From assembly GCA_040394735.1 (NCBI GenBank), contig JBEBRR010000002.1, positions 49,027 to 113,026 on the forward strand: a stretch of DNA of 64,000 nt. Reading direction: 5' to 3'. Source of the stretch: Leadbetterella byssophila_A (GTDB taxonomy: Bacteria; Bacteroidota; Bacteroidia; Cytophagales; Spirosomataceae). The notes beneath the pieces are model-generated. The model searched no databases. It had not been told where the DNA came from and was given only the letters and a program-made list of their open reading frames with translations. Below are positions 44,313 to 52,540 of the stretch, piece by piece (positions within the stretch are counted from its first letter, which is position 1; every line of letters begins with the position of its first letter). Position numbers and translations under genes: made by a program.

Positions 44313-46565
44313 TCACTTTACTGAAAATTTCAGGGTACTGCTTCCCGGTTTCCCGGAACTGTCGATTCCCTGTATATCAATAAGGTACTCGCCGGGTAAA
44401 TCAGAGGAAGAAAACTGTAAAAACTGCTTTTCTTCCCCGGAAAGAATCAGCCGGGGGGCCCAGTAAAGTACGGTACGGTTATCGGGGACGGAGGCGGCCC
44501 GGGGCAGCTCCGGTGAGTAAAACTCCCGTTCGGGCTGCAGTCCTTCATAGGTAAATACACTGTAGGAAGGGTCCAGGGTATAGCCTTCCAGGGCACCTTT
44601 GTAGGTCGTGAAACTTACGATCCCGTCATAGGTGCTTTTTCCCAGGTAGAACCGGCCGGTCACCACATCAATGTTTTGCACTTTCAGCGGATCATACGCC
44701 AGAATGTCATTGGCATGGGGCACGGGCACCCCGTCAAGCAGGATCAGCGGGTCATTACTGAAATAAATGCCGCGGGCGGCATCGAGGGTCCGTAAATGGA
44801 AATCGTTACGGTTTTTCCGGACATTCACCTCTTTCACATATTCCCGCAAGACTTCTTCCATCACTACAAAGCGGGTATAGTCGTCCAGGCGGTACCGTAT
44901 ATCGGCTTTCCCAAAGAAGGGAATGGAGTCATGGGTAGCCGGTGGCAGGTAAGAGGCCCGGTTTTTCCCTGAATAGATGTTTTCTACCTGTACATTGATG
45001 GCATATTCGTTGTAACTGCTTTGAGAAATTCCCGTGATATCTGCGGGCAATGGAGGATCAGCCGCTGGCCTGACTTTCAGCATTTCAGCATGGGAGGGTT
45101 CTCCGGAGACCAGGCGGGTGGCCAGGTTCAGGGTTCCGGATATATTTTTCACCCAGAAAGTGGCGATCCCGTCCGTATTGGTAACGGCGGTATAGATTAC
45201 GGGTGCTTTAGCGGGTACGCTGAGCATGGCTTCGCGGCCGGCCAGGGGCATACCGTTACCCCTGTCAGTAAACCGTATGTTTAAGCGGTGATAACGGCCT
45301 TCTCCCTCACCGGCAGGATTCCTGAATCTTCTCCAGCCATGGGTCAGAAGCAGGTTATCGAGATCCTGCTTCCTGCCGGGACTATCTGAAAAATAATAAC
45401 CGGGATTTTCGATCTCACCCGACAGGTCTTTCCGGAGGTAGAAGTAAGACCGTATATTTTCATCGGAGGGCCGCTGGATATCGTCTATTCTTTTAACCGA
45501 AACGGAAATATCGGCGGTAACAGCGGGGTTTTGTGCAAGCTGGTTCAGGGTAAGGGTGATCTCTTCACGACCGGCGAAGGTTTCCTTATTCAGCGCAAGG
45601 TTAAGCTGCAGGGCTTTCTCCGGAGTGCGGAAGAGAATTCTTTCTGCCAGCGGGTGGCCGTCCGGGCCGAACAGGGTGAGCCGGGAAGTACCTTCCGGTA
45701 ACTGGGTCAGCGGTACCGACCAGGCAGCTGTGCCGGCCGGGCTGAGGGTTACGGGGTATTTTGCCTGCTTTCCGCCCGAAGATTCGGATACCAGCGTCAG
45801 GGTCTGGCCTGCACGGTCGGTAGTGGAGGCGATCCTTACGGCGTAATAATCTCCCTTATCTTCTGCATTCAGCACATATCCCGTTTCGGATGCCGCGGGA
45901 AGAGCCTGCTCGAGCTCTTTTCCGCCGGGAAGCCTTACTTTTACTTTCATACCGGTGCCTGGCGCAGCGGCGCCGGGTGTGACCCTGAAGCTGCCGATTC
46001 CCATTGTATTGGAAACGGACGAAGTGCCGTCAGGAAGCACCAGTGAAGCTTTTATTCCTTTACCGTAGGCATCAGAAATTTTGTAGCCTATCCGGGTCTC
46101 TATTCCGCGAACCAATGTTCCGCCTTCGGGGAAGAACCTTACTGCAACGGTATTTTTAGAAGGAACGGCCAGGGTGTCAAGAACAGCAAACGCATTCAGG
46201 ATGGTGATCTTTTTGGAGAATGACCGGCCGCTGTTTTCCGACAGGAGCGTGGCGCCTGTCAGCGTATAGGTACCCGAGGATAAGCGTTGGGGAATAAATA
46301 CCGATCCGCCGTTCCGGGTAGAAGGGCCGATCTCAATTTTAGTCTGCAGCACAGAGGTTCCCCGGCTGTCTGTCAGGTCCAGGTAAGCGATGGAAGCGGT
46401 CTTTGCCGGAACAAGGTCTTCCGGATGTACAGCATATATTTTATACCAGAGAATCTCTCCGGGAAAATACGTCTCTTTGTCGGTATGGACATAAATGCTC
46501 TCCGCCTTTTGACCGAAAGACAGGGAGCAGCCCAATACCAGAAGAATAGATAAAACAAATCGCAT
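44313..46565 (-). CDS. Exported MG2-like protein with degenerate TonB-plug-like C-terminal region
   Basis: About 751 residues from the ATG at 46565, where a signal peptide starts (MRFVLSILLVLGCSLSFGQ). The N-terminus IYVHTDKETYFPGEILWYKIYAV is an alpha-2-macroglobulin MG2-type beta sandwich. Many Ig-like strands follow, and the region LILLDGVPVPHANDILAYDPLKVQNIDVVTGRFYLG (read in parts) resembles the plug segment of TonB receptors without the barrel. Family is widespread in Bacteroidota with unknown function. Its gene overlaps the DUF4249 gene region closely (start 5 bp below the DUF4249 stop), so it is in the receptor operon. Confidence 0.75.
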   Translation of the reverse strand: MRFVLSILLVLGCSLSFGQKAESIYVHTDKETYFPGEILWYKIYAVHPEDLVPAKTASIAYLDLTDSRGTSVLQTKIEIGPSTRNGGSVFIPQRLSSGTYTLTGATLLSENSGRSFSKKITILNAFAVLDTLAVPSKNTVAVRFFPEGGTLVRGIETRIGYKISDAYGKGIKASLVLPDGTSSVSNTMGIGSFRVTPGAAAPGTGMKVKVRLPGGKELEQALPAASETGYVLNAEDKGDYYAVRIASTTDRAGQTLTLVSESSGGKQAKYPVTLSPAGTAAWSVPLTQLPEGTSRLTLFGPDGHPLAERILFRTPEKALQLNLALNKETFAGREEITLTLNQLAQNPAVTADISVSVKRIDDIQRPSDENIRSYFYLRKDLSGEIENPGYYFSDSPGRKQDLDNLLLTHGWRRFRNPAGEGEGRYHRLNIRFTDRGNGMPLAGREAMLSVPAKAPVIYTAVTNTDGIATFWVKNISGTLNLATRLVSGEPSHAEMLKVRPAADPPLPADITGISQSSYNEYAINVQVENIYSGKNRASYLPPATHDSIPFFGKADIRYRLDDYTRFVVMEEVLREYVKEVNVRKNRNDFHLRTLDAARGIYFSNDPLILLDGVPVPHANDILAYDPLKVQNIDVVTGRFYLGKSTYDGIVSFTTYKGALEGYTLDPSYSVFTYEGLQPEREFYSPELPRAASVPDNRTVLYWAPRLILSGEEKQFLQFSSSDLPGEYLIDIQGIDSSGKPGSSTLKFSVK

Positions 46566-46569
46566 AGTA

Positions 46570-47742
46570 TTAATCGTTATCTGTCCAGAAATCCGGTGCA
46601 TTAAGGGCGCCGCCTATAAATGAGCAGTCCGTACATCGGTGGATCGTATAGGAATAATGGGTGGGTTCAGGGCTGGCCGGGTTCTTGAAAACTTCATTGG
46701 TAGGAATAAAGCCCGGATTAAGCTGGAAAAGTTTTCCGGCATCTTCCACCGGTACTTCCTGTAGCTCACAACCCGTATAGAAAGGAATGAAAACCGGCCA
46801 GGGCGGAGTGAAATCCGGAGCATTGTAATAGATCCTTTTTTGTGCCGGCAGAGAAGCCTCAATCATGGCAATTACCGGCTCATCGGGATCCAGCACATTT
46901 CTGACATTCCCTTTTAGCTCGGAAGGCATGGAGCCGAAAATATCACCTACTGACTCGGAGTTCTTTTTCAGGATGCTCCAGAAAAGGTAGGCCTCTTTAC
47001 TGATGTTGAATTGTTTTACCAGGATAGAATAGCGATACATCAGCTTATCCGATAAATTGGGGATGAACCGGATCTTTTGCCGGGAAATGGTGTTATCCGA
47101 CAGGTTCTCGCTGGTGCCGATAAGAATATCGGAAGATTTCTCCTGGTCAAAGCACATGGAGATGTTCTCTTCCGGTTGCCTCCGGAGCCGCACCCGGCCA
47201 TCTTCAAAAATAAAAAAGCTCATATACCGGGCAGAAAATTTCCAGGTTTCTTCAAATTCCCAACGGTAGTACCGGGAGTTTTCATCCTGGTTGACGGTGC
47301 TGACCAGAATTTCCAGTCCTGTGTCGGTTCTGCTGTATTCTATCCCGGATATTTCAGAAGTGGCATAGGGTTTTACCCAGTCAGATTCATAGGTTTTCCC
47401 GAAGACCACCACCTTCAGCCGGTAACGGCTTCCCATGCTCAATGCCGGATGGGGGATCGTGTATTCGCCCGAAGCAGAAGAACCCGTGAAAGAATGAACC
47501 TGGTTATTTTCCGATTCTATGGTCAGAGAGGCATTTTTTACTGGAACAGAGTTTTCTTCCGCGTCCAGCGGCACCGTTTGGGTGAGCTTAAAGCGGGAAT
47601 TTCCGCTCATGTCGATATAGCCCTCAATGATCAGGATGGGGGCCATGTCTTCGGTTTCATAAACAGGGGTATAGGGCTCTTCGCAGGAAAAGAATAATAA
47701 AGCCCCTGTTATCAACTGATATATTTTGTTAGCCGGTTTCAT
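46570..47742 (-). CDS. DUF4249 lipoprotein, partner of the TonB receptor
   Basis: 390 residues from the ATG at 47742; an earlier in-frame start would lie inside the receptor gene. Lipoprotein signal ends LLFFSCEEPYTP. The N-terminal beta domain (ILIIEGYIDMSGNSRFKLTQT) and C-terminal region with CTDCSFIGG, a usual Cys pair near the end, fit DUF4249. Genes of this family usually follow a TonB receptor carrying an STN domain, as here (4 bp away), and are thought to be outer-membrane lipoproteins that work with that receptor. The ligand is unknown. Confidence 0.9.
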   Translation of the reverse strand: MKPANKIYQLITGALLFFSCEEPYTPVYETEDMAPILIIEGYIDMSGNSRFKLTQTVPLDAEENSVPVKNASLTIESENNQVHSFTGSSASGEYTIPHPALSMGSRYRLKVVVFGKTYESDWVKPYATSEISGIEYSRTDTGLEILVSTVNQDENSRYYRWEFEETWKFSARYMSFFIFEDGRVRLRRQPEENISMCFDQEKSSDILIGTSENLSDNTISRQKIRFIPNLSDKLMYRYSILVKQFNISKEAYLFWSILKKNSESVGDIFGSMPSELKGNVRNVLDPDEPVIAMIEASLPAQKRIYYNAPDFTPPWPVFIPFYTGCELQEVPVEDAGKLFQLNPGFIPTNEVFKNPASPEPTHYSYTIHRCTDCSFIGGALNAPDFWTDND

Positions 47743-47746
47743 GCAC

Positions 47747-50482
47747 TTAAAATCTGAAATTGTAGGTGATAAACGGAATCTGGTGGCCGAAAACAGAAAG
47801 CTTATAGCCTTTAATCTTGCCTGCTTCCGATACATAATATACCGAGAACGGGTTCTTCCTCCCTGTAACATTGTAGACCCCTACGGTCCAGGAACTGTGC
47901 GCAAGCTTTTTGATCTTGTGGTTTCCTTCTATATTAACGGAGAGATCCATTCTGAAGAAATCGGGAACCCGGTATTTATTCCGTTCCGAATAGAAAACCC
48001 TTTCCGAACCGGCAAAATCGTATTTGGCAATCGGCAGGGTGATGGGCCTCCCCGTGCTGTAGGTAGTGTTCATGGAAAAGCTGTACCGGTGGGAGAACCG
48101 GTAGTTTCCTACCATGGTCAGGTTATGGGGCTTATCAAAATTGCTGTTATAATACCTGCCGTTATTGATGGTTTCTTCGCCGGTAGTTCTTTGCTGCACT
48201 TTTGAGAGAGTATAGCTGATCCATCCGTTCAGCTTTCCGGTATTCTTCTTCGCCATCAGCTCCACTCCGTAGGCCCGGGCTTCGGTTCCCAGCACATCGG
48301 TTTCAATAGTGGGATTCATGAGCAATACGGCACCGCTCTTATAGTCGAGATAATTATGGGTGCGCTTGTAATACACTTCCACGGAGGTCTCTACCCTGGC
48401 AGAAGCCATATTCCGGTAATATCCAAGGCTTAGCTGGTCACCATACTGCGGTTTGATATGCGGGTCGCTAAGCTTCCAGGAATCTGTAGGCGTGGCTGCT
48501 GTGGTATTTGACAACATGTGAATAAACTGCCGCAGGGAATTGTATCCCAGTTTTACAGAACTTTCGTTGGAAAATGCATAGCGGAAGCCGATCCTGAATT
48601 CCGGCCCGTGGTAGGTTTTGATATTTTCTCCTTTGTCATAGGTCACCGTTTCTTCGAGGGTTTCCGGGCTTTTAGGGAGGCCGCTGACATAATAGTTAAC
48701 ATTACGCGGCCCCAGGTAATTGTACATCACATAGCGGATACCGGCATCTACGCTGAACCGGTCATTGACCGAATAGGTATCGGAAAGATACAGGGCAGAC
48801 TCCAGGGCCTGCTCGTTCTGGAGAGATTCAGCCATTACGATCGATTCTTCACCTACGGGAAGCTTCCGGCCCGGCCGGATGGAATAGAGCGTAGACTGGA
48901 AGCCGTAATTCAGTTTATGCCTGTCATGCGGCTGGTAGTAAACATCGGCTTTCAGGAATGACTGGCTGATAGAATACAGCATATCAAAAGCATTTACCGG
49001 GTTATTCCGGTCAGCAATATTGAAGCCGTACTGATCGTAACCCAAAGTAAGAATACTGTGGAGGTTTCCGTTGAATATTCTCTTCCATTTCCCGTTCACA
49101 TTGGCATTCCGGTACCCGTAGGTGATACCGTTTTCAAAAGTAAAACGGTCGCGGCTGGCATAGCCTGTCAGGTAAAAAGCATCTTTGTCATTAACGTAAT
49201 GGCTTATCTGCCCGTTAAGGTCGTAAAATGAAGCGCTGCTGTTGCGGTAGGCGTCGTCAGGTATTATCTTCAGAAGCCAGTCAGAATATGTGCTCCGGGC
49301 TCCGGCCAGGAACTGTGTTTTTTTACCGATGGGACCATCCAGTGATACCCGCCCGGTCAGCAGGCCGATCCCCCCGGCGCCGGACAGCTTATTCCGGTTG
49401 CCTTCTTTTCCGGCTACATCAAGAACCGAAGAAAGGCGGCCTCCGAAGCGTGCGGGAATGCTGCTTTTATAGAGTTCTACCTGGTTGACGGCATCGGGGT
49501 TGAAGGAGGAAAACAGGCCGAAGAAATGAGACGGGTTGAAAATGGTGGCGTCGCTGAAGAGAACGAGATTCTGATCAGTGGCACCGCCCCTGACATTAAA
49601 ACCATTGGCCGCTTCTCCTACGGTCTGAACACCGGGCAGCGTCAGGATCACGCTGATCACATCGGCTTCTCCGAAAACGGCCGGGGTTTGCCTGATGGTT
49701 TTTATGCTCAGCTTTTCCAGACCCATCTGCATCCTTTTCACCTGGTTGCCGCGTTCGCCGGCCACCACCACTTCGTTGAGGGAAAAGACCTGGTCGGTCA
49801 TTTCAATATCCAGCCGGCCGCTTCCGTACATTGCCAGCTGGCGGCGGGTATCACGAAAACCCACGCTGGTTACGAAAAGAACGCTGCGTTCTTCCGGAAC
49901 ACTGATGGAATAATAGCCGTAAGCATCTGTTTGAACAGCAGAGGGTTTACCCAGGATGCTTACCGTAGCCGAGCTGACCGGTGCCCCCGTATTTTTGCTC
50001 CGGATATAACCTGACAGTGTTTTTTCACCGTTCACGGGCCGGTCTTTATTCCCTATTTCGAAAACTTTGTTCTCAATGGAGATGTCTTCGGGCTGGGCTT
50101 CGAGGAAGTCGCGGATAACCACGTCGGGGGTGGCTGCCTCTCCGGACGGCTTTGATGCATGAATATCCCTGAATTCAGTAAGTATGAATGCATCTTTAGT
50201 GATATAGATCTTCTTTCGCGGATCTGTTGCAAACCGGAAGGCCAACGGGTGAAGTATTTCAGATAATACCTGGTTCAGGGCTTTGTTTGTGCCGGAGTAG
50301 CTGATCAGCAGGCTGTCGGTCTCCGCAGGGGCATAATAAAACGTATAGGGAGTCTGGCTCTCCAGGCTCCGGATGAGTTCAGTGAAGCGGGCTGAAGACA
50401 GGTTCAGGGTTACCGGGTCATTTTGAGCCATCGTTTGTACAGACAAAAAAATGGCCAGCCACAAAAAGCGGGTTTTGTACAT
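47747..50482 (-). CDS. TonB-dependent receptor with N-terminal STN domain
   Basis: 911 residues: signal peptide (LAIFLSVQTMAQ), secretin/TonB N-terminal (STN) domain (about 24-95), a carboxypeptidase-regulatory-like domain (about 153-235, LSGYIRSKNTGAPVSSATVSI), TonB box region LNEVVVAGER, plug (GVQTVGEAANGFNVRGGATDQNLVLFSDATIF) and barrel ending FITYNFRF. An STN domain often means signalling to an anti-sigma factor, yet no sigma/anti-sigma genes are nearby in this window. It is in the operon 50482 to 44313 with DUF4249 and the MG2-like protein. Substrate unknown. Confidence 0.92.
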   Translation of the reverse strand: MYKTRFLWLAIFLSVQTMAQNDPVTLNLSSARFTELIRSLESQTPYTFYYAPAETDSLLISYSGTNKALNQVLSEILHPLAFRFATDPRKKIYITKDAFILTEFRDIHASKPSGEAATPDVVIRDFLEAQPEDISIENKVFEIGNKDRPVNGEKTLSGYIRSKNTGAPVSSATVSILGKPSAVQTDAYGYYSISVPEERSVLFVTSVGFRDTRRQLAMYGSGRLDIEMTDQVFSLNEVVVAGERGNQVKRMQMGLEKLSIKTIRQTPAVFGEADVISVILTLPGVQTVGEAANGFNVRGGATDQNLVLFSDATIFNPSHFFGLFSSFNPDAVNQVELYKSSIPARFGGRLSSVLDVAGKEGNRNKLSGAGGIGLLTGRVSLDGPIGKKTQFLAGARSTYSDWLLKIIPDDAYRNSSASFYDLNGQISHYVNDKDAFYLTGYASRDRFTFENGITYGYRNANVNGKWKRIFNGNLHSILTLGYDQYGFNIADRNNPVNAFDMLYSISQSFLKADVYYQPHDRHKLNYGFQSTLYSIRPGRKLPVGEESIVMAESLQNEQALESALYLSDTYSVNDRFSVDAGIRYVMYNYLGPRNVNYYVSGLPKSPETLEETVTYDKGENIKTYHGPEFRIGFRYAFSNESSVKLGYNSLRQFIHMLSNTTAATPTDSWKLSDPHIKPQYGDQLSLGYYRNMASARVETSVEVYYKRTHNYLDYKSGAVLLMNPTIETDVLGTEARAYGVELMAKKNTGKLNGWISYTLSKVQQRTTGEETINNGRYYNSNFDKPHNLTMVGNYRFSHRYSFSMNTTYSTGRPITLPIAKYDFAGSERVFYSERNKYRVPDFFRMDLSVNIEGNHKIKKLAHSSWTVGVYNVTGRKNPFSVYYVSEAGKIKGYKLSVFGHQIPFITYNFRF

Positions 50483-50497
50483 GTTCAGAAATTGCTT

Positions 50498-51157
50498 TTA
50501 GAGGGAAGCCTTGTTTGCTTTATTCAGATAATCTAAAACGAGAGCAATTTTTGCAGGTAAATTTTCGCTGTTTTCCATTCCATGAGTTCGTAATAAGCTT
50601 TTCAAATTCTTTTTATATTGTTTATCGATGGAGAGTAATTTTCCGGTAGTCTTTAAAGGCACATACTGATCGGAAGCCGGTGTTTTTACAAAGTATTCCA
50701 CGGTTTCCTCATAGTATTTTTTTGCATTGACACTCCTGGGGTCTTTTACGCTTTTCCTGTAGCGGGCAACACTTTTGTAGCGGGGAGAATCAAAAATACG
50801 AAGATAAAAGCCGTCTTCCAACCCCGTTGCGGTCTTTTTCAGGCTTACAAGGGTATCCTGGCCCAGGGTAAACAGCTCTACCAGCTCTTTCACAACAATT
50901 ACGTTAGACGATTCACCCGGGCGCCGGGTAAGCAGCTGGTCAGCGGTAATATCATAAAGCAGCGGTAAGTCGGTATAGACTACCTTATCGAAGAGAAGCA
51001 TGTTACCCTCCGGGTTTTCCCCATTTTTAAAAAAGGGAGTTCCGGATATAAGGGCGCTGTTTATTACATACTCCCTTCCGTCATAAATCTTGGTGGTTTG
51101 TGCAGTGGCATATGGCCCTAAAAAAAGAAAAAACAAATACCCTAACAGCCGGTTCAT
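50498..51157 (-). CDS. Exported protein of unknown function
   Basis: 219 residues with a signal peptide (YLFFLFLGPYATAQ). Soluble, mixed alpha/beta by pattern, with Lys-rich C-terminal helices (YKKNLKSLLRTHGMENS). I do not recognise the family. It is 15 bp before the TonB receptor start and in the same direction, so it is probably the first gene of that operon. Confidence 0.7.
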   Translation of the reverse strand: MNRLLGYLFFLFLGPYATAQTTKIYDGREYVINSALISGTPFFKNGENPEGNMLLFDKVVYTDLPLLYDITADQLLTRRPGESSNVIVVKELVELFTLGQDTLVSLKKTATGLEDGFYLRIFDSPRYKSVARYRKSVKDPRSVNAKKYYEETVEYFVKTPASDQYVPLKTTGKLLSIDKQYKKNLKSLLRTHGMENSENLPAKIALVLDYLNKANKASL

Positions 51158-51242
51158 ACTACATCATTTCAACAATAGCCTGTAAATATAGGGTTTCCGT
51201 TTGACCGGTGGATAAATTTGCGGGAAAAGTTTTTCAGGTTCC

Positions 51243-51286
51243 GGGTACCCGGTTCCGTGCACTTATGTATCCGGAACCGGGTATCC
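51243..51286. repeat. Strong inverted repeat downstream of the metal operon
   Basis: Arms GGGTACCCGGTTCCG (51243-51257) and CGGAACCGGGTATCCC (51272-51286) pair with a one-base bulge around a 14-base loop. There is no T run on either side, so it is not a standard terminator. The sequence shares the words CCGGAAC and CCCGG with the dispersed mini-repeat. Confidence 0.5.
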
Positions 51287-51294
51287 CGAACGGG

Positions 51295-51678
51295 TCAGTC
51301 GGTGATTTCCAGATCAGATTCTACCTCTGTGGTTTGTCCTTTCTCATCCGTAACTGAAATATGCACATGGTAATGTCCTGCAGGCACGGTCGAAGGCACA
51401 TCAATGTGGGTATGGATTTCACCGTTCTTTTTGCCGACCAGGCCGGGGAAATCTACTTCATGTTCCCATCCCGAACCGTGAATATGCACTTCTGCTTCAC
51501 GGATGGTTCCTTCGGCCACAATCTGCGCTTCCACGTGAAGATCATTTCCCCTTACTACGGTTTTGCTGTTTCCGCTGCCTATTTCCACATCTGAAATAAC
51601 CGGTGCGGGAGTCACATCCTCGTCTTTACACGAAACAAACAGAACCAGGGCAAATATTACTAAAATTATATTTTTCAT
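51295..51678 (-). CDS. DUF4625 His-rich lipoprotein
   Basis: 127 residues; lipoprotein signal (ALVLFVSC, then KDEDV). The folded part is an Ig-like sandwich with many histidines in neighbouring strands (VHIHGSGWEHE, GEIHTHIDVP, AGHYHVHISV), which suggests metal binding. Part of the operon with a second DUF4625 gene 9 bp upstream and the TonB receptor. An external or periplasmic metal-capture role is inferred. Confidence 0.85.
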   Translation of the reverse strand: MKNIILVIFALVLFVSCKDEDVTPAPVISDVEIGSGNSKTVVRGNDLHVEAQIVAEGTIREAEVHIHGSGWEHEVDFPGLVGKKNGEIHTHIDVPSTVPAGHYHVHISVTDEKGQTTEVESDLEITD

Positions 51679-51687
51679 GTTTTTAAA

Positions 51688-52140
51688 TTATTTGATTTTT
51701 ATACTCATTGTTTTGATGGTCTGCCAGCCGGTTTTGTCCGTAACATCCACCCTGAAATGGTAATCGCCTTCATCCACATCAGCCGGAATTTCCACCGGTA
51801 CAGTGGCCGTGTAGCTCGTTAACCCCTCAGGAATGCTGTAAGGCTTTACCAGCAGAAAGGGTTTAACGGGAGCTTTTACCGGATCTTCCGCGCACTCTTC
51901 TTCAGAAGTGCTATGCGAGTGGTGATTGAAATTATTATGAATATCAAAATTAAATGATCCCAATTCACGGTTATCGGAAAACGTTACCGTAAACGTATGC
52001 GTCTTACCCCGTTCCAGCACGGCGCACGGTTGCGGAAACAGTCCTGTAGCACTGATCACAGGGTAAGTAGTGTCAATTTCGGGTTCATCGGAGCTGCATC
52101 CCTGAAGCAGCACCACCAAAAGAAATAAGTATTTTTTCAT
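51688..52140 (-). CDS. DUF4625 lipoprotein with His/acidic loop
   Basis: 150 residues. Lipoprotein signal (LFLLVVLLQGC, then SSDEPE). Ig-like DUF4625 fold with a loop HNNFNHHSHSTSEEE, a typical transition-metal ligand cluster, and YHFRVDVTDKTGW near the end. Probably a second lipid-anchored metal-binding protein from a duplication with the gene at 51295. It lies about 100 bp after the small His/Cys-rich gene in the same direction. Confidence 0.85.
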   Translation of the reverse strand: MKKYLFLLVVLLQGCSSDEPEIDTTYPVISATGLFPQPCAVLERGKTHTFTVTFSDNRELGSFNFDIHNNFNHHSHSTSEEECAEDPVKAPVKPFLLVKPYSIPEGLTSYTATVPVEIPADVDEGDYHFRVDVTDKTGWQTIKTMSIKIK

Positions 52141-52243
52141 TGTCCAGAAAAGATTAATGGTTAGTTACGGGTTCCGGATAAGATTGCTCACCCCGAACGC
52201 ATAACTAAAAAAAACCACCCGGGCCAAACCGTCCCGGGGAAAC

Positions 52244-52540
52244 TCAAATGCCGGTAACCGGGGGACCCCTTAAACCTAAACGGTGAACGGTTTTAATGAA
52301 AATACGGATTTCCCGGTAGGTGTAGGAAATGAGTGGAGAAATGATCTCCGCCATAAATTTGCAGGTGTCCGGGAAAGTATAATGGAAAGAATGTATTTCA
52401 CATAGAGTACAATGGTGATTTTCCACCGGCTTGTTGTGGAAATCATGATGCAGGAAAATACCGTGTACCGATATCACGATCAGCAGTGCTGCGGCAGTCA
52501 GCGCCAGGGATTTCGATATGTGAGTAAGCCTAGATAGCAA
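52244..52540 (-). CDS. Small His/Cys-rich membrane peptide
   Basis: 98 residues beginning at a TTG (52540) that overlaps the receptor stop by 11 bp, so it is translationally coupled. One membrane helix (about 10-28) is followed by HHDFHNKP and ENHHCTLCEIHSFHY, a dense His/Cys cluster with a CxxC motif. It resembles the small membrane proteins (DUF2946-like) that accompany metal receptors, but I cannot place it with confidence. A role in metal handling next to the TonB receptor is inferred. Confidence 0.6.
   Translation of the reverse strand: MLSRLTHISKSLALTAAALLIVISVHGIFLHHDFHNKPVENHHCTLCEIHSFHYTFPDTCKFMAEIISPLISYTYREIRIFIKTVHRLGLRGPPVTGI

Noticed and set aside
47743..47871. N-terminal extension of the DUF4249 frame to 47871
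   Set aside because: Lies within the receptor gene and precedes the lipoprotein signal, so the ATG at 47742 is preferred.
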